Shown: piece by piece, positions 1-9,607 of the stretch
How the letters are laid out: every line of letters begins with the position of its first letter
Position numbering within the stretch: position 1 is the stretch's first letter
Source of the DNA: an uncultured Anaeroplasmataceae bacterium
Lineage (GTDB): Bacteria; Bacillota_I; Bacilli_A; Acholeplasmatales; Anaeroplasmataceae
NCBI GenBank assembly: GCA_947589245.1
Contig: CANQBD010000004.1
Span: forward strand, 1 to 64,000
Direction of reading: 5' to 3'
Length of the DNA: 64,000 nt
Position numbers and translations under genes: made by a program
Notes under the pieces: generated by a model
Told to the model about the DNA's origin: nothing
The model's input: the letters and a program-made list of their open reading frames with translations, nothing else
Databases searched by the model: none

Positions 1-222
1 GGTAGCGAATCACCGAGATTTTATGTGGTATTTCTACCTACATTCTTATTATATGCTAAAATTAAAAATATTACAATGGTAAATTTACTTTTTTATGAAA
101 ACCTGTTTAATATAGGCTTTAACAGGATTCTCAAATCCATGAGCTTTTAATTCGTTTTGAAACAAATCGAAATTCAAAGCTATTTTATCAGTTTATTGGC
201 GCTCTCGAGTTGCCATATTTTA

Positions 223-552
223 TTACCACTCTCCGTGCTTTTTGGCATCTTCAATAAAATCACCTGCAATTAAAAATTCTCCATTTTTTGATTTGGAATC
301 ATTTAAAAGATACCATTCTTCACAAGCATTTTTAAACCATTGTTGTTCCAGCAATTTTTCCCATATTAATCCGAAATATGCAAAATCCTTATCTGAATTT
401 GTCCCACGATAAATAATGTGGCCTTCTTCATTTAAATCTTCAATAAATCCAGCTTCCTTTAAACCATTACAAATGATTTTAATGGATTTGTCAAAATCAT
501 ATCCGGCATTTTCCAATTTCTCTTTACTCATTACAATTTCCATTTTTAACAT
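223..552 (-). CDS. hypothetical protein (109 aa)
   Basis: Open reading frame only; no family recognised. True start may be internal (MEIVMSKEKL...). Confidence 0.45.
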   Translation of the reverse strand: MLKMEIVMSKEKLENAGYDFDKSIKIICNGLKEAGFIEDLNEEGHIIYRGTNSDKDFAYFGLIWEKLLEQQWFKNACEEWYLLNDSKSKNGEFLIAGDFIEDAKKHGEW

Positions 553-617
553 TTTCTGATTCTCACTCTTCTAAATTTTTGTCTAATTCATCTGCCAAAG
601 CCTCGCTTGAATTATCA

Positions 618-803
618 CCCAGCGTTAATACTTCGGGGAGCATAACAACGACTGATGATGCCGGCATCTTCAAGCCATTCCAAAGCTCTTTTAAAATCTT
701 CATTTTTCCCGCTTGCTTTAATTTTTGAAAATTGAATTTTTTTATTTTCTTTAGCCAATTGATTGGGTATAGATTTAAACACAGAAAGAAGTTTCTCTTT
801 CTT
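618..803 (-). pseudogene. remnant of an AAA-family ATPase with DUF4143-type C-terminal region
   Basis: Reading the minus strand directly after the stop of the 804..1481 gene gives KKEKLLSVFKSIPNQLAKENKKIQFSKIKASGKNEDFKRALEWLEDAGIISRCYAPRS, resembling the DUF4143 ATPase segment (PxQLAKENKKF..S.IK..AR..DFE.AL.WL.DAGLI). No N-terminal Walker region; stop TGA at 615-617. Confidence 0.55.
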
Positions 804-1481
804 TTACTTAACGGATTTTTTTGCGTTTTTGCGAATCATCAACAACACCAATAATTTCAACCCGTTCAAAAGGATTGCCCCTACCGAATTGGCAAGCGTA
901 TTGACAAAAATAAAAAGAACCGCTTTTCCGTTCCATGCATTCGCAAAAGCGAAATAAAAAATATTTGCGATACAGTGATTGAGTTTCAGATAAACAAAGG
1001 TTCCGATCAACCCAATGACCAAAAGAATTCGGATTCCCAAAACCAATTTTTTGATTTTATAACTTTCGACCGCCGCATATACGAACATTCCGCAAAACAT
1101 TCCACTGAAAAACAAATCCCAAAAACGAAAATTTTCCAATTTGGATTGAACCGTTGTTTCATTTATGGAAAAAAGAGTGGTGTTTCTCAAAATGCCGAAT
1201 GCCAAATATCCGACGGCAAGCGCTCCGAACAAATTGCCGACGAACATCAACAAATATTCCCAAACGGAAAATTTTCTTTCTATCGCATAAGCAATTTTAC
1301 CTGTAAACAGCCACAATCCGAACACCAATACGAGAATCAGTCCGATACTAAACGCATAGGACGCAATCACATTCCAGTAAACTTGCGTTCCGACAGACTT
1401 GATTCCCAGAAAAACAATTCCGCCAAGCGCAATCGCCATACCGGCCAAAATCGATAAAATGCTTTTTTTATACCCTGACAT
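804..1481 (-). CDS. formate/nitrite transporter (FNT) family-like membrane protein (225 aa)
   Basis: Multiple hydrophobic helices with FNT-like LVLVFGLWLFTGKIAYAIE segment; internal GN.FGA motif. Confidence 0.55.
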   Translation of the reverse strand: MSGYKKSILSILAGMAIALGGIVFLGIKSVGTQVYWNVIASYAFSIGLILVLVFGLWLFTGKIAYAIERKFSVWEYLLMFVGNLFGALAVGYLAFGILRNTTLFSINETTVQSKLENFRFWDLFFSGMFCGMFVYAAVESYKIKKLVLGIRILLVIGLIGTFVYLKLNHCIANIFYFAFANAWNGKAVLFIFVNTLANSVGAILLNGLKLLVLLMIRKNAKKSVK

Positions 1482-1952
1482 ATTTACTCCTTACATTGTT
1501 CTATATTCGTTAAAAATTGTAAAGTCACTGTTGACTATGCGCTTGGCAAGAGTATCCGATTGTTCTTTATCCAAATTGTTTAGTAACTTAATACTATCCG
1601 TAAGCACCCTTCATAATTAAATTGGAAATCTCACCTTGAAGTTCGTTATACAAATTTTCGAGAGATAAATTCCATAATAAGTCAATTTTTGAATTCCAAG
1701 CTTTTACTACTGTTTTTATAACAGCTACGATAAGATTATCTATGGTACTAATATAATAAAATTTTCAATTTCATTGCGAGGAACAAAATAAAATTTGTCT
1801 CTATAATTGAGCGCCAAAAAACACCTCTCAACTATCATTGACTATATTATAGCATAGTTTTAATGCGAATGAAGTCAAAAATCTATAATTCAGACTTTAA
1901 TTTGGCAAAACAAAAGAGGATTCCATATAAATCCTCTTGAATAGCTATGAAA

Positions 1953-2027
1953 TGGCAGGACTAGCTAGATTCGAACTAGCGCATGAGGGAGTCAAAGTCC
2001 CTTGCCTTACCGCTTGGCTATAGTCCT
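1953..2027 (-). tRNA. tRNA-Gln (anticodon TTG)
   Basis: Minus strand AGGACTA...TAGTCCT acceptor stem, anticodon loop CTTTGAC (TTG), GTTCGAATC T-loop, CCA encoded. Confidence 0.93.
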
Positions 2028-2122
2028 ATAAAATGAGCTTAATTTTTTAGTCCTTTTTTATTTTACTTTATTTATCTTATAATTGCAAGTAAAATATTCA
2101 ATTTGACTGCTAAAAAATAAAA

Positions 2123-2155
2123 ATGAGCCTATAGGAATAGCTCCTATAAGCTCAT
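2123..2155 (-). terminator. rho-independent terminator
   Basis: ATGAGCTTATAGGA / TCCTATAGGCTCAT hairpin followed by a T-rich tract on the minus strand, just downstream of the 2163..2762 stop. Confidence 0.75.
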
Positions 2156-2162
2156 AAATTCA

Positions 2163-2762
2163 TTAAGCTGTCTTTTCAACTGAAATAGTCTTAGAACCTA
2201 ATAAATCACTTACTGTAATTGTATAAGTACCAGCAACTTTACACTTAATGTTTCCATCGCCTTCAAAATATTGTTTTGCAGCTTCATCAAGATTGCTAGT
2301 GTTTGCTTCATTACTCCAGTCAGCAGTAGCAATCTTCCACTCATCACCAACCTTAAATACGATACCTTCAATAGTTGCTGTAGCTTTATCAGTGTCAATA
2401 GTTAATTTAAACTTGTCAGGTGCACCCCATTCACTGTCCATGAATCCACCTCTTATATAGAATACAGGCATTGCTTTAATAGCTTCCTTCATTCTAAATC
2501 CACATACTTTGCAATCTCTATGTCTAGATCCATCTTTATTGTTGACATGGTCTGCTTCTTCATCAACTACCCAATTACCATAGTCATGAACGGCTATATC
2601 TAACATTTCATCGCAGCCTTCACATTCATGCCAATGTTGAGCAGAATCTCTTGACCAAGTTTCTTTTGCTTTGTGTTCATGTCCCTGTCCACAAGATGCC
2701 ATAAAGACAAGTGCGAAAACTCCTACGAAAGCAAATAATAAGCCCTTTAATACTTTTTTCAT
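2163..2762 (-). CDS. lipoprotein with Cys/His-rich N-terminal module and a possible SusE/F-like starch-binding region
   Basis: Lipobox MASC; HEHKAKETWSRDSAQHWHECEGCDEM...CKVCGF; C-terminal GDEWKIA...GDGNIKCKVAGTYTITV beta-rich segment; next to a pullulanase gene. Confidence 0.55.
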   Translation of the reverse strand: MKKVLKGLLFAFVGVFALVFMASCGQGHEHKAKETWSRDSAQHWHECEGCDEMLDIAVHDYGNWVVDEEADHVNNKDGSRHRDCKVCGFRMKEAIKAMPVFYIRGGFMDSEWGAPDKFKLTIDTDKATATIEGIVFKVGDEWKIATADWSNEANTSNLDEAAKQYFEGDGNIKCKVAGTYTITVSDLLGSKTISVEKTA

Positions 2763-2827
2763 TTTCTTTTTTTTCCTCCTATTTTATTAAAAAGACTAAT
2801 TTTTTTGAATCACTAAAATGATTCTAT

Positions 2828-5536
2828 TTATTCAACACTCTTAAATGCAATAATTGTTTGATAATCTTCAATTGTTGTTTGAGATGTTAAATTTAAATTT
2901 GTTTTGTTTAGTGTATCTAAATAAAGTGTATATCCTTCTAGATTAACAACTTTATCACCACTAACACCATTACTAAGAATAATACGATATTCTCTATGGT
3001 TTACACTGTCTGTTAAATCAAAATAAATTAGACTTGCATCGGCATTATATTGAATTAAGATGTTGGTTAATGATTCATTTGGTTTACCAAATAATTCTTT
3101 GTTTTGCTTTAAGGCAATAAGCTTTTGATAGTTGTTAAACATATCTAAGTGCTTAATCTTTAATGAATAATCCAATTTATTAACATCATATGATGCATCA
3201 TAAGAATTATCATTTCCACCCTTTGTTCTTAAGAACTCTTCACCTGCAAGCATAAAGGTTATACCTTGTGAGCAGAAAACAACTGAGTTAGCAAGCATTG
3301 CCATCTTCTTTATTGTTGCTTCATCGGTTATTCCTGCGGCTTTAATTCGATCATATAAAGTATAATTATCATGACAAGTTACATAATTTACACATTTATT
3401 TGCATCGAATGTTCCAAGCTCTAGAATTTTACCTATAAGTCCATTAGCAATGGCTGAAACATCCATAACATTTACTGAATTATTATCAGTGATCCATCCT
3501 TTTTCATCAACTCCGGATAAACCGCCTTTGATTAATGCATCACGCATCTTATCATTGAAGCAGCCATACCCATCAAATTTGTTCATGTTACTTTGATTTG
3601 CTGGATCAGCACCAAGTAATCCAATTGTTCCACCTGCCCAAGGCTCACCATAAATTGTAATTGCCTCGTTTACATTATCATGTAAATTCTTTGCAAGTTG
3701 ATTCATTGTTTCAACATCGTGAACGCCCATAAGGTCAAAACGGAATCCACCAAGCTTATATTCGCTTGCTAAGAATTCTGTTGAATCCTTCATAAACTTT
3801 CTAAACATATACATTTCAGAAGCTGTTTCATTTCCACAGCCAGAGCCGTTAGAAGCTACTCCCGAAGTATATCTAAAGTAATATCCTGGCATTAATACAT
3901 CGAAGTTACTACCTTCTAATCCATTGACATGGTTATAAACAACATCCATAATAATATTAATTCCAGCTTCATTATAAGCTTTAACTAAATTTTTAAATTC
4001 TTTGATTCTTTCATAACCATCATAAGGGTTAGAAGAATAAGCACCTTCAATAACATTATAATTTAACGGATTATATCCCCAATTAAATTCAACATTCACT
4101 TCATTATTTGCTTGATCGAATATAGGTAAAATTTGAACGGCATTTACTCCTAATTCTTTGATATGATCAAATCCAGTTTTAACAGTAATTGACCCTTCAG
4201 TATATGTAGTACCTGTTTCGTAGAAACCAGCATATTTTTTCGCATTTGCTGCAGTACCACCCCAAGTTTCACTACTTGTTAAATCTGCAATATGTGTTTC
4301 ATAAACTGTTAATTGTCTTGATTCATAATTGTGAACAGAGATATCCTCCCATCCTTCTGGGTTTGTTTTAGCAAAGTCAACAATCATACCTCTAAGACCA
4401 TTTATACCAGCAGATTTTGCATAAGGGTCAACAATTTCGGCATTTGTATGCTCTGAATTTGTAACAACATATGTATAGTATTTGCCTTCAAAATCACCAA
4501 CAAGCTCTTTAGACCAAACACCTTTTTCACCCTCTAGCATTGGATATTCTTCATAAAAATCACTGCCTTTAGTACTATCTACTGAAGTAGGTGTACCATT
4601 TTCGTAAATGCGCACTTTAATTGCTGTAGAGAACGGAGACCAAACTTTGAAGGTTGTTTTTTCTGCTTCATAGATTGCTCCTAAAGTGCCATCATATGCA
4701 TAAATTTCATTAAATGCTTTTGTGTTGTAAAGAGATGTCTTGTTTACCTCTTTTGTGATTTCGTTTCCTGTCTCAGCAAATTTAACCTTCAATGTATATT
4801 CTTGCTTTAAATCCGGAAATTCAGGAAGATTGTAAATAACTCTCTTCTTAGATTTAGAAGCAACATTAACATCATCATCTACCGTTTCATTAGAAACTAA
4901 TACTTTATCTCCTACCTTAATGCTAAATTCAGAAAAATCATGATTGGTTTGGAACCAAATTGTAATAACATCTGTTGTTTCATTGTAAGACATACTGAAA
5001 TGCATAACAGCATCATTAACTTCTAATTTTTCATTAGAATATATATTTGCATCACCTGTCATTAGATATGCATGGTAATAGCCATATTTATCCTTGTCCA
5101 TTGTACTGAAATCCAAAAATCTATCTTGCTCATAATCTTTTGAAGGACTATCTGCCCAAACCTTATTTTCTTTAACAATAAAGCCTATGCCCTTTGCGAA
5201 GGCATCAGCATTAACTTCTTCGAATTTATATTTAGCATAAACGCCAAAGTCATCTTCACCATTAAATTGGTAATCGGCACCTTCAGCATCCTTAACCCAT
5301 ATCCAAAGATTATACTTGTAAGCTCCACTACTTGTTGTTGATCTTAAATTAAAGTGAATAATGAATCCAACATTTTCCGTTGTTTCGGGATCATCTGTTG
5401 ATGGATAATTAGGTTTATCGGAATCATCAGTATCTCCAGGTACATCAGGTACATCTGGAGTATCAGTATTTCCTTTACAAGCAACCAAGGACAAGCACAT
5501 AAACAAACTTAGTATAAATAATAATAGTTTCTTCAT
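2828..5536 (-). CDS. type I pullulanase lipoprotein (GH13, CBM41-like N-terminus)
   Basis: Lipobox LVAC; FNWGYNPLNYN type I pullulanase signature; GINIIMDVVYNHV; GGFRFDLMGVHD; YGEPW; N-terminal FIIHFNLRS...YNLWIWVKD resembles CBM41. Confidence 0.9.
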   Translation of the reverse strand: MKKLLLFILSLFMCLSLVACKGNTDTPDVPDVPGDTDDSDKPNYPSTDDPETTENVGFIIHFNLRSTTSSGAYKYNLWIWVKDAEGADYQFNGEDDFGVYAKYKFEEVNADAFAKGIGFIVKENKVWADSPSKDYEQDRFLDFSTMDKDKYGYYHAYLMTGDANIYSNEKLEVNDAVMHFSMSYNETTDVITIWFQTNHDFSEFSIKVGDKVLVSNETVDDDVNVASKSKKRVIYNLPEFPDLKQEYTLKVKFAETGNEITKEVNKTSLYNTKAFNEIYAYDGTLGAIYEAEKTTFKVWSPFSTAIKVRIYENGTPTSVDSTKGSDFYEEYPMLEGEKGVWSKELVGDFEGKYYTYVVTNSEHTNAEIVDPYAKSAGINGLRGMIVDFAKTNPEGWEDISVHNYESRQLTVYETHIADLTSSETWGGTAANAKKYAGFYETGTTYTEGSITVKTGFDHIKELGVNAVQILPIFDQANNEVNVEFNWGYNPLNYNVIEGAYSSNPYDGYERIKEFKNLVKAYNEAGINIIMDVVYNHVNGLEGSNFDVLMPGYYFRYTSGVASNGSGCGNETASEMYMFRKFMKDSTEFLASEYKLGGFRFDLMGVHDVETMNQLAKNLHDNVNEAITIYGEPWAGGTIGLLGADPANQSNMNKFDGYGCFNDKMRDALIKGGLSGVDEKGWITDNNSVNVMDVSAIANGLIGKILELGTFDANKCVNYVTCHDNYTLYDRIKAAGITDEATIKKMAMLANSVVFCSQGITFMLAGEEFLRTKGGNDNSYDASYDVNKLDYSLKIKHLDMFNNYQKLIALKQNKELFGKPNESLTNILIQYNADASLIYFDLTDSVNHREYRIILSNGVSGDKVVNLEGYTLYLDTLNKTNLNLTSQTTIEDYQTIIAFKSVE

Positions 5537-5585
5537 TTGTTATATCCTTATAGTATATTGACCTATACCATATACTCCTTTCTTT

Positions 5586-6323
5586 TTATAATATAAATAC
5601 TTTCTCAAAATCTGTATTGTATGTAATTGTAGTTGTAGTTTCCATTTTAAGTCCTTTAGAATTATTTTTGGCTACTGAAGATAATCGAATCAGCATCCCA
5701 TATGCATTTATCGTAAAGCTATGCATATTTAAAATATCCGTATTGTCTTTATCCTTAGTTACTGTGTTAATACTATAGGTTAATTCATCTTTGGCTTCAT
5801 TCAAAGAGAAAAGTTCATAAAATTGTGCGCAATTCAATCGAACATAATCGCTATAATAAAATCCACCACGATATATACCAGCCTCTAATTCTGTATAAAA
5901 GAAATTACGAATAGATAATAAGACATCTTCCGGACTATACTGAATTGTATCTGGCATACCATCAGTAATTTGATAAGCAAATACCTCTGTTTCATCTTCC
6001 ATATAACAAAGTGTTTTTTGTGAATGGAAGCTATATTGTCCCTCTTTCGTTCCATAGAAATAGCCATCAACTTGACTTTCACTATAATAATAACTTGTAT
6101 TCTCTTTGTCGATAGTGATATCCATAATTAGATGTCCATCTTCTTTTCCATTTTCAAAGTGCTTTACTGTTGTATTACTTTGAGCCTGTTGGACAAAATC
6201 ATATGCCATCTCATAAGACAATTTTTCTACAAAATCTTTGATGTCTCCTTCTGGTATTTTCTTAGAACAAGAAGCTACTCCTACTACCATAACAAACGCA
6301 AGTAAAATGATAAGTTTTTTCAT
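5586..6323 (-). CDS. uncharacterised lipoprotein
   Basis: Start reassigned to MKKLIILLAFVMVVGVASC (cat at 6321-6323), giving a signal peptide and lipobox. Confidence 0.7.
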   Translation of the reverse strand: MKKLIILLAFVMVVGVASCSKKIPEGDIKDFVEKLSYEMAYDFVQQAQSNTTVKHFENGKEDGHLIMDITIDKENTSYYYSESQVDGYFYGTKEGQYSFHSQKTLCYMEDETEVFAYQITDGMPDTIQYSPEDVLLSIRNFFYTELEAGIYRGGFYYSDYVRLNCAQFYELFSLNEAKDELTYSINTVTKDKDNTDILNMHSFTINAYGMLIRLSSVAKNNSKGLKMETTTTITYNTDFEKVFIL

Positions 6324-6324
6324 T

Positions 6325-7032
6325 TTAAAAATATTCGTATGTTGCTTGTCCGTAGCAACATTTAGATTTGGTATCGGTCGAAGCATTTTCTTTGTTCTCA
6401 GGAGCATTCAAAGTTGAAAACTCCTCTTTCACCAAATAACCAGCAGCATCATATTCTACAGTAATATTCCATTTACCACTACATAATAGATCTACTAAAT
6501 CATCAACGAATCCTTCATTCCACAAATCATAATTACTAATTTTAAGTTCCTTATTAACACCAAAAAGTCTAACAATGAAGCCGCCTTCAGCTCTAGAATA
6601 GTAATATATTTTATCCATTCCAGAAGGACGATACAATTTAGACTCTAGCTGATATCTAGAAGACCAATTTGTATCTGTTTCATTCCAAGTTTCTTTTGTT
6701 ATATGCATAGGAAGTCGCAAATAGTAAGAAGCACAAGTTTTTGTATAATCATTTGTTTCATCTTCAGAAGAAGGTTTAACAGGATATTCTTTATAACTCA
6801 TCACCTGTTCCAATTTAGTTTTTAGCTTATTTTCAGATAAATTAAAGTAATTTATATATCCTGTTACTTCGATATCCTTAGGAGAAACACTATCTTCTAA
6901 ATTATTAATAATAGCTGCTAATTCTTCTTCACTTAAATAGTCTTTTGCAGGGGCTTTTCCATCAGAACATCCTGATAGAAAAACAGACAACAGAGCAAAT
7001 AAAACGAGAACAAAATATTTAATATGTTTCAT
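6325..7032 (-). CDS. uncharacterised lipoprotein
   Basis: Start reassigned to MKHIKYFVLVLFALLSVFLSGC (cat at 7030-7032), lipobox present. Confidence 0.7.
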   Translation of the reverse strand: MKHIKYFVLVLFALLSVFLSGCSDGKAPAKDYLSEEELAAIINNLEDSVSPKDIEVTGYINYFNLSENKLKTKLEQVMSYKEYPVKPSSEDETNDYTKTCASYYLRLPMHITKETWNETDTNWSSRYQLESKLYRPSGMDKIYYYSRAEGGFIVRLFGVNKELKISNYDLWNEGFVDDLVDLLCSGKWNITVEYDAAGYLVKEEFSTLNAPENKENASTDTKSKCCYGQATYEYF

Positions 7033-7054
7033 TTTTTCCTCCTTATTCACCATC

Positions 7055-9595
7055 TTAGTAAATCTTGATATCCATAGATTTTTCTGTAATATGGACCTTA
7101 GAAATATCGAAGGTTACCTTGATTGTTTCTTTATTTACTTCTTCATTTACTAAAATATAAACTTCAGAGGTTCCATAATCATCTTCATAGGAGCAATGTA
7201 AGTATTTCTTATTTTCAAAATCTAAAACATCTAATACCTTAAGCTCTAGACCCTCATCTCCTATTTGATATGCATCATGTGGTATTTCAATAATATATTG
7301 TTTTGTAAAGACTTTAATACCTAGACTTTGAATCATCTTATTAGAAATTGCATCACTTGATAATGTGATCAATTGATTTGTTTTCAAGAAGAAAATAATA
7401 TTTGCTAAATTCAATTTCGTTTGATATTCAGCATTTAAAGCTTTCATATCTTTTTTATAATCCCTAGTTAATGCCTTTACAGGATAAGCCTCATTCTTAC
7501 ACTTATGAACTAAATCCTTATGATCCTTCTTTAAACTGTCTACTGTACGCTTGTATGTACCCTTTAAAGCATTTAAATCGCTCTCATAAGAAACGGCCTC
7601 TAAATTAATACGCTTATCTAACTCATTCTTCTTTTCAATACCAATTGTTGCTTTAAATTCTCTCAATTCCTGATTTCTCTTACGGTAAGCATCCTTATCC
7701 TTGTTAATAAGCTTAAATTGTTCAAAGGAACTCAATTCATCTGCCTTAATCTTAGCATACATTTCATCAACTTCCTTGATAATTCTTGCGTTATTAGCTT
7801 GATGAGCTTCCTTAAGTCTTTTAGAACCAGTTTGTAGCTCTTCTTTTGCCTTTTTTAAAGCCTCCTGTAAGGTAAGTTTGCTTTGCTCTAACTCAGCAGC
7901 ATTCTTTGCTTCAACAGCCTTAGAATCAACCTTACTTGCTTCAGCACAATTTTGATTATATTCTTCTGTTCTTGCAGCAATTTTTGGTTCAAATTCAGCT
8001 TTTACAGCCTCAATTCGATCAGTTAATACTGAGTCATATTTAGTACCAACAAAGCTTTTTGCCGTTTGATAATTCATAAAGATTGCGTTAATTCTATCAT
8101 ATTCAGGAACAGCATCTAACACAACCTTGTTATTTTGAATGAATTTAATTTTCGTATAATCTAATTCAATTGCAATTTCTGTACCTTTTTCTAAAGGTTC
8201 AGTATGAGTTGCAAATAACAACTGCTTTCCAAATGGAATACCTACAAGATTTACAGTTCCAATTTGTTCTGAAAGGGAAACACTACAATTCTTTTCTTCG
8301 GAATTTGAGATTGTTACTGCAGATGTAGGCATTAACATATCATATGTTCCATCTTCTAAATGAATTGCTTTTGGTAAAGCAAACTTTGCTGTACCAAGTA
8401 CAATATTGCCATTCTTAATATCACAAGTAATCAAATTCTCAGATGGAATACGAGGATTAATTGTGCATTCTGTTTCTTTATCAAACATGTGCATTTTGTC
8501 AATAGTGACTGCACATTTAGTAATATCGCCTTTTTTCATGCCATAGCTAGATGTACCTTTTACAATAATGCGGGTAGAAGTTTCAGCAAAACCATCTCCT
8601 TGCATATTGATATCACCATAAATTAATGTTTCATTTCCTAACTCCTCAAAGTGAGAAATGCGAACATCTATAACATATTTTGATTTAGAAACAATCTCAG
8701 GATCAAAGGATAAATGTTCACAACGTAAGCCAATAATAACTTCTTTTTCACCATCAAAATATTGAGGTTGAACCTTAGCTAATAAAGATTGTGGAACATC
8801 TAAACTATTGTCGCTCCATTTAAAATCAATATGAATGTTATCTTTGTTTCTTGTCAAATTGGCATGAAAGAAATTCATTTGAGGAGTACCGATAAATCCT
8901 GCGACAAACAAATTGTTTGGATAGTCATAAAGATTCTTAGGATTATCAATTTGCATAATACGACCTAAACGCATGACAACAACTCTTGTTCCAAGTGTCA
9001 TTGCCTCTACTTGGTCATGTGTTACATAGATAAATGTTGTTTGCAATTCATCATGTAATTTTGCAATCTCGCTTCGCATTTGAGCTCTTAGCTTAGCATC
9101 CAAATTTGACAATGGTTCGTCTAGAAGCATTACCTTAGGATTTCTTAAAATAGCTCTACCTAAAGCAACTCTTTGTCTTTGCCCTCCAGACATTGCTCGT
9201 GGTTTACGGTCTAAGTATTCTGTTAAATCAAGAACCTTTGCAGCCCATAATACCTTTTCATGAATTTCAGCATTTGGAACATGTCTTAGCTTTAAACCAA
9301 ATGCCATATTTTCATATACAGTCATGTGAGGATATAGTGCATAGTTTTGGAAAACCATCGCAATATCTCTATCCTTAGGTTCAACATCATTTACGATACG
9401 ATCGCCAATGTATAATTCGCCTGCACTAATATCTTCCAATCCTGCAATCATTCTTAAAGTTGTAGATTTACCACAGCCTGATGGCCCAACAAATACAATG
9501 AACTCTTTATCTTCAATTTCCATTGTAAAGTCAGAAACGGCTTTTGTGCCATTCGGATAAACCTTATAAATATGCTCTAATCTTAATCCAGCCAT
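7055..9595 (-). CDS. MsmX/UgpC-type sugar ABC transporter ATPase with large C-terminal extension and coiled-coil insert (846 aa)
   Basis: Walker A GPSGCGKST, signature AMSGGQRQR, Walker B VMLLDEPLSNLDA, H-loop YVTHDQ; extension beyond ~aa 370 with K/E-rich coiled coil and C-terminal IKVTFDISKVHI TOBE-like segment. Confidence 0.9.
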   Translation of the reverse strand: MAGLRLEHIYKVYPNGTKAVSDFTMEIEDKEFIVFVGPSGCGKSTTLRMIAGLEDISAGELYIGDRIVNDVEPKDRDIAMVFQNYALYPHMTVYENMAFGLKLRHVPNAEIHEKVLWAAKVLDLTEYLDRKPRAMSGGQRQRVALGRAILRNPKVMLLDEPLSNLDAKLRAQMRSEIAKLHDELQTTFIYVTHDQVEAMTLGTRVVVMRLGRIMQIDNPKNLYDYPNNLFVAGFIGTPQMNFFHANLTRNKDNIHIDFKWSDNSLDVPQSLLAKVQPQYFDGEKEVIIGLRCEHLSFDPEIVSKSKYVIDVRISHFEELGNETLIYGDINMQGDGFAETSTRIIVKGTSSYGMKKGDITKCAVTIDKMHMFDKETECTINPRIPSENLITCDIKNGNIVLGTAKFALPKAIHLEDGTYDMLMPTSAVTISNSEEKNCSVSLSEQIGTVNLVGIPFGKQLLFATHTEPLEKGTEIAIELDYTKIKFIQNNKVVLDAVPEYDRINAIFMNYQTAKSFVGTKYDSVLTDRIEAVKAEFEPKIAARTEEYNQNCAEASKVDSKAVEAKNAAELEQSKLTLQEALKKAKEELQTGSKRLKEAHQANNARIIKEVDEMYAKIKADELSSFEQFKLINKDKDAYRKRNQELREFKATIGIEKKNELDKRINLEAVSYESDLNALKGTYKRTVDSLKKDHKDLVHKCKNEAYPVKALTRDYKKDMKALNAEYQTKLNLANIIFFLKTNQLITLSSDAISNKMIQSLGIKVFTKQYIIEIPHDAYQIGDEGLELKVLDVLDFENKKYLHCSYEDDYGTSEVYILVNEEVNKETIKVTFDISKVHITEKSMDIKIY

Positions 9596-9607
9596 ATTTT
9601 CTCTCCT

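Noticed and set aside
975-1457. 160-aa plus-strand ORF (and 1399..1620, 763..957)
   Set aside because: Mostly antisense to the FNT-like gene; polar, low-information composition and no motif. The minus-strand frame has clear membrane-protein structure.
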